64,000 nucleotides of DNA from Zingiber officinale (lineage: Eukaryota; Streptophyta; Magnoliopsida; Zingiberales; Zingiberaceae): NCBI RefSeq assembly GCF_018446385.1, contig NC_055998.1, forward strand, positions 75,262,744 through 75,326,743. The letters are read 5' to 3'. The first letter of the stretch is position 1, and every line of letters begins with the position of its first letter. The notes beneath the pieces are model-generated. The model worked only from the letters and a program-made list of their open reading frames with translations. It did no database searches and had not been told where the DNA came from. Positions 36,501 through 47,240 of the stretch are shown piece by piece. Both the position numbers and the translations under genes were made by a program.

Positions 36501-36586
36501 TTAATTTTAATTAATTTCAAAATTGTAAACTTAAATTAATTTCAAAATTTTAATTTTAATTTCAAAACTTGGCGCCCGGAGTCCCC

Positions 36587-36597
36587 TATAAATAAGG
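36587..36597 (+). promoter_or_regulatory. TATA box of the extra E2 gene
   Basis: TATAAATAAGG lies about 160 bases before the ATG at 36749, in a GC-rich block with GGCGCCCGG and GGCGCCC on either side. It is a strong plant TATA match in a sensible place. GGCGCC words are also found in the LTR sequences of this window. Confidence 0.6.
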
Positions 36598-36748
36598 GGC
36601 AGCAGGCGCCCCCAATCTTTGCACCACTAATTCTCACTTTTGCCAAGGTTCACTCCGAACCTCAGTGCGAAAGTACTCTAAATCAAAATTTTCTTGCGGT
36701 GAAGACGCTGTTGCGATTCAACCGAGGTCGTCAGATCTTTATTTGTCG

Positions 36749-37945
36749 ATGGCTCCTCGGTAAAAAATTCTTCCCCTCCCTAAAAATTTTATTAGAATTT
36801 GGTCTCTTATTTTTTTTCTTAGAATGTTTTATTATATATATACAGTAAGAAACGAACAAATACTGGTGCTGGACCCTCCAATGCTAGTACAGACCCTAGG
36901 TTCCCCACAGACGAACTTAGGATTAAGTTTGAGTCAACTATCTATAAGGCCATTAGGACTGCCTGCATAGATAGATCTTTCTTTCTAGTGTCATATCCCT
37001 CCGTTTTAGAGGTTATAGACCACTATAACTTAAAGAACCTTGTCGAATGTACCAGTCCAATAAACATAAGTCTGTGTGCCGAATTTTGCAATAACCTAGT
37101 GAAAGTAGACGATCTCACCTATACCACTAGGACAGCAGGCACTGATATCATATTTTCCCCTACTACTATCCGAGAGTTCTTAGAGTTATGTCCATCTACT
37201 TGTTCCTTTTTGTGCTATCCTCCCAGAGATCTACCATTCGGAGATCCCTACTCACATATTACTCTCGGAGAGATCCCACTGTGACACAGTTTAGGTCAGT
37301 AGAACTTCGAGTCCAGGACTACGCTCTTTATAGGGTGTTAGTCCTTTGCATTTTACCACTGACTACTCGGGACATCGCTGTGATGCGTCCATTTCATTCG
37401 TTCTTACTCTATGCCCTGAGTCATAGGTTAGATATTGACATCAGCCTACATATCTTCTCCACCATTATCTACTCGGCTGGATTCGTGACTGATAGACGAG
37501 TCCACATGCCATTTTGTCACATTCTGACAGCCTATATGTCCTCGTTGCACATTGATGTCACTAGAGGAGACATTGCCCATATGACCGAGTTCGATGTTAT
37601 AGCGGCTCGGAACTTCTCCCTAGCTGGTGTCCAGATAGATAGGGATGACGGGACTATGTTTTGGCGGAGGGGGGCACAGCACCAGCCAGATCCAGACGCA
37701 CAGGTGGACGAGTTCACGCACCGCCCCCAGCTCGAGCACCACGACACGCTCCCCGCACTCTAGCCGACCGTATGACCGGACTAGAGAGAGCTATGGCGAG
37801 TCTCCAGCAGGAGAACTCTGATTTTCATCGGGACATACGGCGAGAGGTTGCCGAGTTACGAGCTGCCGGGGACACCCGACACACTGAGCTGATGGCACTT
37901 CTTCGATCCTTGGGATCTGGACCACCCCCTTCATCATCTCAGTAG
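36749..37945 (+). pseudogene. Extra E2 gene: 'putative plant transposon protein' family, intron-containing, frameshifted
   Basis: Exon 1 is 36749-36759 (ATGGCTCCTCG). A GT/AG intron runs 36760-36845, and exon 2 starts at 36846, so the split codon gives MAPRKKRTNTGAGPS. Then come DPRFPTDELRIKFES, RTACIDRSFF, LKNLVECTSPIN and DDLTYTTRTAGTDIIFSP. The order resembles plant proteins annotated as putative plant transposon protein (Pfam PF20167, from memory). A frameshift near 37275 moves the reading to VQDYALYRVLVLCILPL...MPFCHILTAYMSSLHIDV. Another near 37690-37750 moves it to a C-terminal coiled coil (MTGLERAMASLQQENSDF...) ending at 37945. It has its own TATA box and intron, unlike gag or pol. 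The function of this family is unknown. It lies on the same strand as E2. Confidence 0.7.
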
Positions 37946-39166
37946 CTTTAGTTATGACCTACTTCTGTAGCTACACTACTTGTAAAATATTTTGGATTTA
38001 TCTAGTGATATTTCAGACCTACATTGATTATGTTCTATCTCGGTAGACTAGGAATTTTAAATTTCAAAATTGTTTTAAAAAATCACTCTTTCAAATTATA
38101 AGTCAAATTTGGTTGTTTACAAAACTTTTCATTTTTAGATTTTCAAAAACAGTTTTGGCCTTAGACTAGTTTTGAATCCTTAGAAAGCATGTACCCATAG
38201 GTCTAGTTTTTGAGCATCTCACCAACACCTTAGGTTTACCTTGCTTGTGTTTGACAAATATAGAAAGGGGTGAGATGCATAGGCCAATTGTCTGGACTTA
38301 AGATGCTTATTTCAGTGCATCAGCATAAGTCTGGACGTTAAATACAACTCAGATATTAATCAGATTAAGTTGATCAGTCAAGTCAACTTAATCTGACTAA
38401 CCAAGTGAAAGCTACTATCTTCTGATAGTCAGTTAGTACCTAACTGGTTAGACAACTGGTTAAATTTAAAGTATCAAGTTCAGGGGGAGAATTAACTAAA
38501 ATTTTGTGTGTTTGAAAAATATTTTTAAAACTATTTTATGTTTACAAAAAAAAAAAAAATAAATTTAACTAAGTATTTGAAAAATGTGAAAATTTAATCC
38601 CATCCCATTTTCAAACCTGATTTGAAAAGTTAACTATTTTCAAATTTAGCCTTTATCAAATTAGCCTTAAAAATTTATTTTGACAAAAATTTTACTTCTT
38701 GAAAAATTATTCTTACTTGTTTAATTGTTGCTTTGTTTTGAAAAATCGAAGTTGAAAATTTACCTTTTTGAAAAGTAAATGTTACTTAAACATAAAAAGT
38801 AAATTTGAAAAACCTGTTTTGAAAATTTATACACGCTTGAAAAGTTAAACTTGATTAACTTTAAATTTATAGTTTTCAAAATTCAACTTGTCTCCCCCAA
38901 GTCAACTTGACTATTTTTTAACTTGGTGTTAAAAATTGTACTTTTATCTTTCAATTTTGAACCAAACTTAGATATGTTTCAAAATTTGATTACCTTTTAC
39001 AGTAACTCTTCACTATGATTGTTTACCCTTGCTTACTTTTGATGAATGCCAAAGGGGGAGGGTTAGGTGGTTAAGTTAGCTAAACCAATTTGAAAATACA
39101 AACTAACTTTAAAACCACATAAATGCATGTTGTTTCTTGCATATGTTTTCACTAACTTAACCAGGT
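37946..39166 (+). other. E2 3' noncoding region
   Basis: No coding motif is seen. The sequence is T/A-rich with AAAATTT and TTGAAAA words, and has a polypurine tract AAAGGGGGAGGG at 39051. About 115 bases then intervene before clear LTR homology resumes at 39179, more than usual. Confidence 0.5.
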
Positions 39167-40125
39167 TGTCATTCCATCGGTTAGCACTAACGATTTAACC
39201 CAGATTTTGATGAATGACAAATAGGTTAAGTTAGTTTTGTTATTGTCTGACACTTTGATCGAGTGTGCAGGAGAAGTCCAGACAGGTCGACGGGCTGACC
39301 GGATGTCTGGCATGAAGTCCAACTAGGTCGACGGGCTGACCGGATAGTGAGAAGTCCAAGCGGTCGACAGGCCGGACGCAGAAGTCCGGTCCACTAGGTA
39401 GTGTCCAAGCGGCCGACGACCGGACGTCTGCGGTAAGTGAGGTAAGTCACGGAGGGGAGTGACTGAGTTCCCGGGAAGGGAACATTAGGCGCCGATCCGA
39501 CTTTGAAGTCGATCGTGACTAGATTCCGGAAGACGGAATCTAAGTCATACTATTTGTGCTAATTTTACTTTGCTAAAATGTGCTAACAATGTTGCAGGAT
39601 ATATATTGCCTCGGACTAACTTTGTTTTGCAGGAGAAGTGTTTCAACTCTGTTGTGCAAGAACCCGGGCGCCCGGAAGTCAAAATATATCCAAACCAAGT
39701 CGTCACCACGTGGAGCATCTCGGTTTGAGAAGCGACGTCACATTCCAAGCGCCCGGAAGGAATCCAGGCGCCCGGAGCAACAATCAATCAAGCTGAGAAC
39801 TCTTCTACTGCTGGTCTTGCTGCTCGACGTTCAGTGCGACGCCAACAAAGCTCCGACACTACGCTCTGTTCTTTTCCCTTTTTTTGTCGGTATTTGTTTT
39901 CAGTTTTCATTAGCATTCCCTGTACGGTTCTTTTGTAATCATCATTTCGAATTGCTAGTGATTGCCCAACGAAAGTGGTCAAGGACCACGGGCCTTCGAG
40001 TAGGAGTCGTCACAGGCTCCGAACGAAGTAAAACCATTGTGTCTATTTTACTTTTCCGCTGTGTTTATACTCTAAGTTTTCGAATCGATATTCACCCCCC
40101 CTCTATCGAATCTAACGGTCCTACA
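39167..40125 (+). repeat. E2 3' LTR
   Basis: Homology to the left LTR is clear from GGTTAGCACTAACG (39179). Between about 39330 and 39620 it carries many small deletions relative to the left copy. From about 39780 to 40125 the two are nearly identical. Confidence 0.88.
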
Positions 40126-41984
40126 CTTTTTTTCCTCAAGAACAATTTTATTCATGGGCTTGTGGTTGATTACATAGTCCTCTTCTAAAAATTGAGCATT
40201 GGTGCTAACAATGACCTTTTGATCTTTAGGACTATAAAATAAACCACCTTTCGTTCCTCTAGGATATCCCACAAACAAGCGAACTTCTGTACGTGATTCC
40301 AACTTATCAGCGTCTCCCTTTAGCACATGTACTGGACTACCCCAAATCTGAATGTGTTTCAAATTAGGCTTACGCCCATTCCACAATTCTGTGGGAGTAG
40401 AGAGTACTAACTTAGAATGTACCAAGTTCAGAATGTACGCCGCCATTTCCAGAGCATATCCTCAAAACGAATTTGGTAATTCTGAATAACTCATCATTGA
40501 TCTAACCATTTCCATAAGAGTCCTATTCCTTCGTTCCGTCACACCATTCTGTTGGGGTGTACAAGGTGCAGACAATTGGGATTGAATCCCGACCTCTGAT
40601 AAGTAACTCCTAAACTCTCCTAAGAGGTACTCTCCACCACGATCAGACCGTAGTGTCTTGATACTTTTACCATGACGTTTCTTTACATCAGCCTTGTACT
40701 CTTTGAACTTCTCAAAGTACTTAGACTTACGGCGCATCAAGTAAATATACCCATATCTCGAATAGTCATCTATAAAAGAGACAAAATATTCAAAACCACC
40801 TCTTGCTTGGATAGTCATAGGCCCACACAAATCAGAATGAACCAATTTTAACACTTCTTTGGCTCTATACCCCTTTGCCTTAAAAGGCCTCTTGGTCATT
40901 TTTTTCCTTCTAAGCAAGACTCGCAGGTCGAAAAAATTTTCACTACCAATGAACCCAAAGGTCCATCGGCTATTAACCTTTGAATCCTACTCAAGTTAAT
41001 ATGACCCAACCTTAGATGCCAAAGATATGTTTGGTTTATTTCTGAAAGTTGCTTTCTCTTATTAGAATTAGAATATGTGTTATTAATTTTCATTTATTGC
41101 ATCGTGGGAGTTATTGGATTAAGAGTATACAAATTGCCAACCAACGTACTAGAACAAATAACCACCTTATTTCTCTTGACAATCACTTTGTCATAAAAAA
41201 AATAGAATATCCATCCATAAATAATTTAGAAACTGAAATCAAGTTCTTTCTAAAACATGGTACGTAAAGATAATTTTAAAAATCAAAGTTTTATTCCTAT
41301 CAAAAGATAAATAAACATCTCCCACTGCAATAGTCGCCACTCTCATAGTATTGTCCATGTAGATGGTGATCTCTCCTTCATATAGTCGTCTGGTTTCTTA
41401 GAACCTCTGCAATGAATTACAGACATGATCAATGACTCCCGTATCTACACACCAGGTACCGATAGATAACACCGCTAAACATGTTTCAATAACTAATGAA
41501 TAAGATATACCTTTATTGTTCTACTTTTTACGAGAACAGTCCACCTTCCAATGTCCAGACTGCTTGCATGTGAAGTACTTGCCTTTCGTCTTCTTCACAC
41601 CTGCCCGCGGCCTAGTCCCTTGAGGTCGAATCATTTTTTTTGCCGAACCAACTTGTTTCTTCTTCTTTTTTCCACCTTTCGGCTTAGAGGTAGAAACGTT
41701 TTCAGCAATATGAATTTGATAACTTTGACGAAATAGTCTTTCTACCGCTTGGAGTTCTGTCAGAAGTTCCACCAACGAATAAACCCTTTTATTCATGTTG
41801 TAGTTCAGGCGGAACTGCTCAAAACTCTTGGGCAGTGTTTGGAGAATTATATCGACCTGAGTTTCCTTATTGATTTCAACTCCAAGGACTTTCATCTCAT
41901 TCAAATGAGCCATCATCTTGAGGATATGATCCCTCACAGGTGTCCCCTCAGTCATGGTGGTCGTCATTAAGTTTCTCATGACCT

Positions 41985-42560
41985 CACTACAAAAAAAAGA
42001 AGCTATAGGACCGGTTTATTTGACTTGTAGGAGCGGTTTTCCACCGCTGCTATAAATATTGCAACGATTTGGCAAGTGCACTTGTTGCCACCGTTGCTAG
42101 GCCCAGTTAGAGCGGGAGATAAAAGCGGTGGTAAATGTTGTCCTAACCGCTCTAAAATGTTAGTTTTTCCACAGATTAAAAATCACTCTAATATATCCTC
42201 AATTAGAGCGGTTTCTGAAACCGATCTGAAATCTATATTTAGGTACGGTTGTTAACCAATTTTGCAAGTGAGGATGTTGAATCGGTTGACCAACTGATTG
42301 TGAAACATGGATATTGCCATGGTTTTTAAACCGCTATAGAAGGTGAAAACTAGGAGCGGTTTACGAAACCGCTTTTGTTTGCACATATCAGGAGCACATA
42401 ATAACTGCTCCTAAATGTGGGTTGCAAGAGCGCTTCTATTCACTGCTTCTATATGTGTTCATGTGGAACGATTTCGTAACTGCTCTTGAAAGTCATATTT
42501 CGAAGTGGTTTTTTGTAATTTTGGAATGGTTTAACATCAATTTTTTAATTTTTTGGAATG
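41985..42560. repeat. CACTA subterminal GAGCGGTT repeats, left end
   Basis: AGGAGCGGTTT, AACCGCTCT, ACCGCTGC and related words recur in both orientations across about 550 bases. A mirror region lies at about 46570-46850. Such arrays are binding sites of TnpA-like proteins in En/Spm elements, and the role is inferred from that. Confidence 0.75.
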
Positions 42561-42826
42561 GTCTTTTGTAGATGGCAGATTTTTAATTTTTTATTTAAAA
42601 AAAACCATTTATGTTTCTTTATAAATCATTCCATAACTCAACATAATAAATAGATGAAAAAAAACAATGACATTCCATCATAAAAAATCAGTACATAATC
42701 CTTACGAACAATCGTTGTCAATCAAAATAGCATATTATTCATCTAAAAACATATTATTTATTTCCAACCCTAATATAAATCAAAATATCTTTTTCTCAAA
42801 TTCTAGCTGTTACCATTTGATTTCTC

Positions 42827-44773
42827 TCATGGAGGAGGTCTACGGATATTTTCTTGAGTGTTTGATGGAATACTCATATATTGTTGCATGATTTCTTCCA
42901 TCATACTTGCCATCTACAAAAGAAAGCGGGTTTTACATCATGCATTTATACAAGTAATTTTTAATGACTCATTTGTTAACATCAAACATGCTAATACCTG
43001 TCCCGGTAACATTTCGAGCCCTTGAGATCCCCCAGCAGTTCCAACCATCATACTTTGCATAATACGGATAAAATTTTGGAATTGTTGTTCCTGCATCCAC
43101 CTCATCGATTGCTCCATCTCGGTTTTCCTTTGTGCTTCACGTGCTTCCATTTCTACTTGTAGTCGTGCTTCTCGCTCTGCCTCCCTAGCTTCCATTTCCT
43201 TTATTTTTTCTTTCATTTCCTTGAACTTTTCTGTGGCATCCGAAGCAGTGTCATATCCTTGGCAATGGCTACGCTCATATTGGTCAGGAAAAACTTGGCT
43301 AGGCAGTGCACCAGCTCCTAAACATCGAACTCCCCCAAAATGCCCAGGCCCGAACACCTCACTGCATAAAAAAATAATTAGTATCATAAAAGTTATAACT
43401 TTAGCAAAAATTAAATGTGCTCATTACTTAAATGTTTGCTCATGCACTTGTCTTGGATCTGTTCCCTCCGGCATATCTTGGAGATGGTGTTTCACAGCCT
43501 CATTCAATAAAGCCTGACACAAAAATTGTGAATAACATTACAAAAATATTGACAAGTCATTTTAAAAAATTGAAACAGAATTCTTACCTCATGTTGTATA
43601 GTTTCATCAGCAATAGGAGGCCTTCCTTTCTTTTTACTATGACAACTTAATTCTAATATTTCAATACGAGTAGGTTTTACACTATTTTCCTGAAACTAAT
43701 CAACAAATTGCGCCATCAAACTTAACTAACACCAACTATATTCTATTCACTTTAATCAATACTTTAAATCCCGACCCTAAAAATATAGAATTTGTGAATT
43801 AAAAATCATATAGAACTTATAAAAACAATCATTATATATAATGGTTACAAATTTATCTTCCAATGTTGGAATATTTATGCGTCCTTGTGCATGAATTTTT
43901 CATTTTTATGAGCATTTTCTCTATTAATTTTGACATTCTCTGCAATAGGTTAACAAAAATGCATCATATACACCCATCTATATGTACAAAATAATAAATT
44001 TATTATTACTACCTCATTCTTCTTCCAATAGTCACATAAAGTTTTCCAAACCTCGAGTGTCAGCTTATGAGGGACAGGACGAATTTGCAAGAGCTCATCT
44101 AAAGGAATATTTGGGTCATAAGACATTGCCTTGACTTCAGCCCTCCATCGCCTCCATGCAACTCCCATCATTTGCATCACAATTTTTTTGTGGCGAGTAC
44201 AAAAATGTTCCTAGGAATATTAAACAAATTATATTAATTTCTAATTGAAATTTGGAACTAAAAGATTCTCAACTTACAGTTATAGATCCCCACGCAAGAT
44301 CCAAACATTTTTTAGATATTTTCCTCCAGTCTAGAAAACTAAGGGGTAACAAGTTTCCATTTCGAGCAATCGTTCCCACAATTTGAAAGCGTGGGTTGCA
44401 TTTCTCCATAAGGTTGACCCCTTTCATTAAATCTTAGAACATCCCTCATCACTATCCTGACCCATGTATTTTGGCTCCTTTGAGATGAACCTAAAAAAGT
44501 ATTTAAAACATAATATTAATTCATTAAAAAATATAATGTTACTTCATTGTAAATTCAATTAGCTATTCATATCCCAAAAAAATTCTAACCTCCCTCATTA
44601 TGCTCAACATTGTGTTGTAAGTCCAATTCAGCATTTTGTGTTTCCGATGGAGAGTGCGGCAATGGTACATCCTGTGGTTCATTTTCATCATTTAATCCTC
44701 TATTATTTGATTCTTCTCTTCTAGATCGCCCTCTGGTATTTTGAAGCAACTTTTGAATTCTTTTGTTCACCAT
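42827..44773 (-). pseudogene. CACTA TnpA-like gene (Transposase_24 family), decayed
   Basis: The first exon starts at 44773 (MVNKRIQKLLQNTRGRSRREE). Next come NTWVRIVMRDVLRF, then a frame change to GTIARNGNLLPLSFLDWRKI and LDLAWGSI near 44290-44380. After a further intron come WRRWRAEVKAM and PLDELLQIRPVPHKLTLEVWKTL (about 44180-44020). The C-terminal exons hold EVFGPGHFGGVRCLGAGALP, a Glu/Lys/Arg-rich coiled coil (about 43380-43010), and a last exon ending at 42827 (IRRPPP). These are the expected segments, in order, of plant Ptta/En/Spm Transposase_24 proteins, which bind transposon ends rather than cut DNA. At least one frameshift is visible; exon borders are partly guessed. Confidence 0.65.
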
Positions 44774-46569
44774 TTTCAAAGTGAAGCAATTCCTACAAGA
44801 AATAGACAACAAGTGTGTAACATTTTTCAAAAGATGATTATATACTCATATTTATGTTGCAAATTCAAACTCTTATCCAGATTTTATATCTTTAAATTTT
44901 GACAATTTCGAAAAAAAAGGCCAGAAAATTAAGATCAAACAACTTTATTTGTAAAATGGTGACAATAAATAAAAGCTAACAAAAAGTAGTAAAAAACATA
45001 ACGAGATATCAACATTTTTAAACCACGAAAATAAAAATTAATCACGCCTAAAACGATATGATAGTCTGGGACAGTCACCCAAAATTCTAGAAACTAGATT
45101 CAAATATATATATATATATATATATACTTCAAGCAAAAATTACCTCCAAGAATCAAAATTAGTTGTAATGTTCTCTCTGAGAAGTATCGGTAAAAGGAGA
45201 TGAGTAGATGAAGCAATATATATCAATACGTTAGATAGGTAAGTTTAGGGTTCTAGAAATTAAAAGCGGGAATCACGGAAAAAAATAGCAAAATAATGTG
45301 AGCGCTAAAAAAAGGGGAGCCCTTTCATAACCAATAAACATGATATTTTAGTTTCTATTTTGGTAAAATTTTATGGTTAGAATCTTGGTGAACCATATTA
45401 AAATTGTGCAAGTATAGAAATTTTATTCTTTCTTAAAATAATTCACCAACTAGCAAATTTTACATTGCATCCATTTATATAAATAAAATATGATTATATT
45501 TTAAAATATAGACAATGATAAGATTGATAATGAGTTATTATAATGAGTATTTAGATAAAAATGCGTGAAATGAATTGTTTAGTTAACACTTTTATTTTAT
45601 GATTTTTAAAATATATACGGATCATTTTCCTGTAAATGGTTTTGATGGTTAGTTTATAATTGAAATTGAGAATTGATAAAATGGAAAACTATCAATTAGG
45701 GATTAACTTGCGATCTCGGCGCAAGGCGGCCTAATTCAGTGGAAGAAAAAGAACAAAGAGGAGAAACAGAGGAGAAAGGCTTACGATGAGGAATTGCCGA
45801 TCGACACTGTCGCTTGCTCTGCTCTCTTTCGAATCGTGTTGCCCGCATAAAGGCTGCAGTTGCACACAACTTTGCCCTCTTGCGAAAGAATAGCCAACCT
45901 GTTTCATAAAAAGAAAAAAATAGAGAGAATAACCAACCTGACTCACATTAAAATTTAAATTAGTTTTTATTAGGTATACAATTTAATTAATGGAATTGTA
46001 AATTGTAGTTTTAAATCTATTTTAGTAATATATCAAAAATTTTATTTGTTCCCTTTCTCAGTTTTATTTAGTATGTTTCAATTATATGCATCGATTGTTT
46101 ATTTTATTTATTTCATTAATTAAAGTATGTAACACATCTCACATTTTGATTAATGAAATACACATGTTGCGTGTATTTATTTATAAAAATTTTGATAAAG
46201 ATAAGAAGATAAAATTATTAATAAGTTTTAAAATTATTTTAGGTATGAAAATAAAAAAAGGATATTAACGTAATTTAATTTTGGACTTCACCGAATCAAT
46301 CGAGATTCGACAGTTTGTATTGTTATCTATAAAATAATTTTTTAATAAAATTAGAAGATGGATTCCATGCGTATTAATTTCTGGTGACAAAGAAGTCAAC
46401 AATGATGCAGAAATTGGATTGTTATTTTTTCTAAGTATCTCGATTGGAATGTTGGATTTTTAAAGAGTAAGGAGAATGATTCACGATTTGTTGTGTGTAT
46501 GTGGGGAGTAGGGTTAAAAATTGAGGAAATTTAAATATTAATAATAGGCAAAAGACCCTAGGTTAAAAA
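44774..46569. other. CACTA interior, 5' side of its gene, noncoding
   Basis: This stretch is AT-rich, with an (AT)n run at about 45104-45126 and a short GC-richer block at 45700-45850 that could be an untranslated leader or captured sequence. No further protein domain was found. Confidence 0.45.
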
Positions 46570-47240
46570 AATATATGTGACTTGTAGAAACGGTTTTGTT
46601 GACCACTTTAAAAAGTCTAATAAACCGCTGCCAAATAAAAAATTGAATTGGTTTATAAAATCGCTCTTAAATTGCATGACGTTCAAAATGGTTTTAAATA
46701 ACTGATGTTGCAATTAATCAACTGGATCGGTTTTCCAACCGCTCCTATTACTCTTACCTTTTACAAGCGGTTTCATTTAACCACTCTTGTTGCTACACAT
46801 ATTTAGAGTGGTTAATCAAACGCTCTTAGAAAACCAGTCCTAAAACATTGGTTTTTTTTGTAGTGCCTCCTGGCTGGCAGCCCGATTCTGGTGTCCGAAG
46901 AGTTTCTTGAGATAGAGCATCATGTCATAGGCAGTGGGTAGAGCCTGATGCTGATGTTGCAACACATTTAACATAGAAGCTAAAATGTAACACCACGTCA
47001 TCTCATCTGCCTTGACCCATTTCCTATGTCTCTATATCTCCTCTTCACTAGAATCCTTATCAGGCACGCTAGGACAGACCTCAAGAAGTATGAACTTGTA
47101 TTTTTCAACAGTTAAGACAATGTCCAAGTTTCATTTCCAATCAATATAATTTGGACTAGTAAGTTTATTTTCTTTTAAAATTACAGCAAGAGGATTGAAA
47201 GCTATTTTGAAATCCTGAAAATCACAAAATAAAATATTTG

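Larger units (their letters stand above)
32669..40125 (+). mobile_element. Non-autonomous LTR retrotransposon 'E2' with gag and an extra gene, no pol
   Basis: The LTRs are 32669-33644 (976 bp) and about 39167-40125, followed on the left by an AGTGGTATCAGAGC primer site. The 5-bp target duplication is perfect. The interior holds a gag-like region (33860-35232), an AT-rich minisatellite (35903-36500) and a separate transcription-unit-like block (36580-37945). Then come noncoding sequence and a purine tract AAAGGGGGAGGG (39051). No protease, integrase, RT or RNase H motif is visible on either strand, so it must rely on a partner element. E1 is a relative. The right LTR's first ~14 bases diverge from the left's TGTTGGTGCG, so its start is approximate. 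Confidence 0.9.
32664..40130. repeat. Target duplication CTTTT flanking E2
   Basis: CTTTT at 32664-32668 and CTTTT at 40126-40130 flank E2 exactly. They show that E2 inserted into Copia-B by normal retroviral-type integration. Confidence 0.9.
41985..46865 (-). mobile_element. CACTA-superfamily transposon with TnpA-like gene only
   Basis: The ends are CACTACAAAAAAAA at 41985 and its reverse complement at 46865, flanked by CCT on both sides (41982-41984, 46866-46868). Those are the 14-bp inverted repeats and 3-bp duplication typical of CACTA elements. Both ends carry many subterminal copies of a GGAGCGGTT/AACCGCTC(C/T) word. The 4.88-kb interior holds one minus-strand gene of the Transposase_24 type and no TnpD-like transposase, so the element is probably non-autonomous. 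It interrupts the gag of Copia-B. Confidence 0.93.
31280..47240 (-). pseudogene. Copia-B gag-pol, broken, in four blocks
   Basis: In coding order: gag N-terminal part (about 47240-46869, with stops), gag C-terminal part with zinc knuckle CKQSGHWKVDC (41981-41521), and protease CVDTGVIDHVCN (near 41440). These are followed by the GAG-pre-integrase block (41093-40896) and integrase (40917-40131) with HSDLCGP, SDRGGEY and NGVTERRNRT. After E2 comes a short linker with RRSGRVVK (near 32560), then RT and RNase H (32527-31280). RT has lost its N-terminal half: the linker runs straight into KLNRSIYELKQASRSW. Its catalytic motif reads YIDN instead of YVDD. RNase H keeps GYTDSDFQSD and a KHIERKYHLIRD-type C-terminus. 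Deletion, active-site change and stops make it inactive apart from the insertions. Confidence 0.88.
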
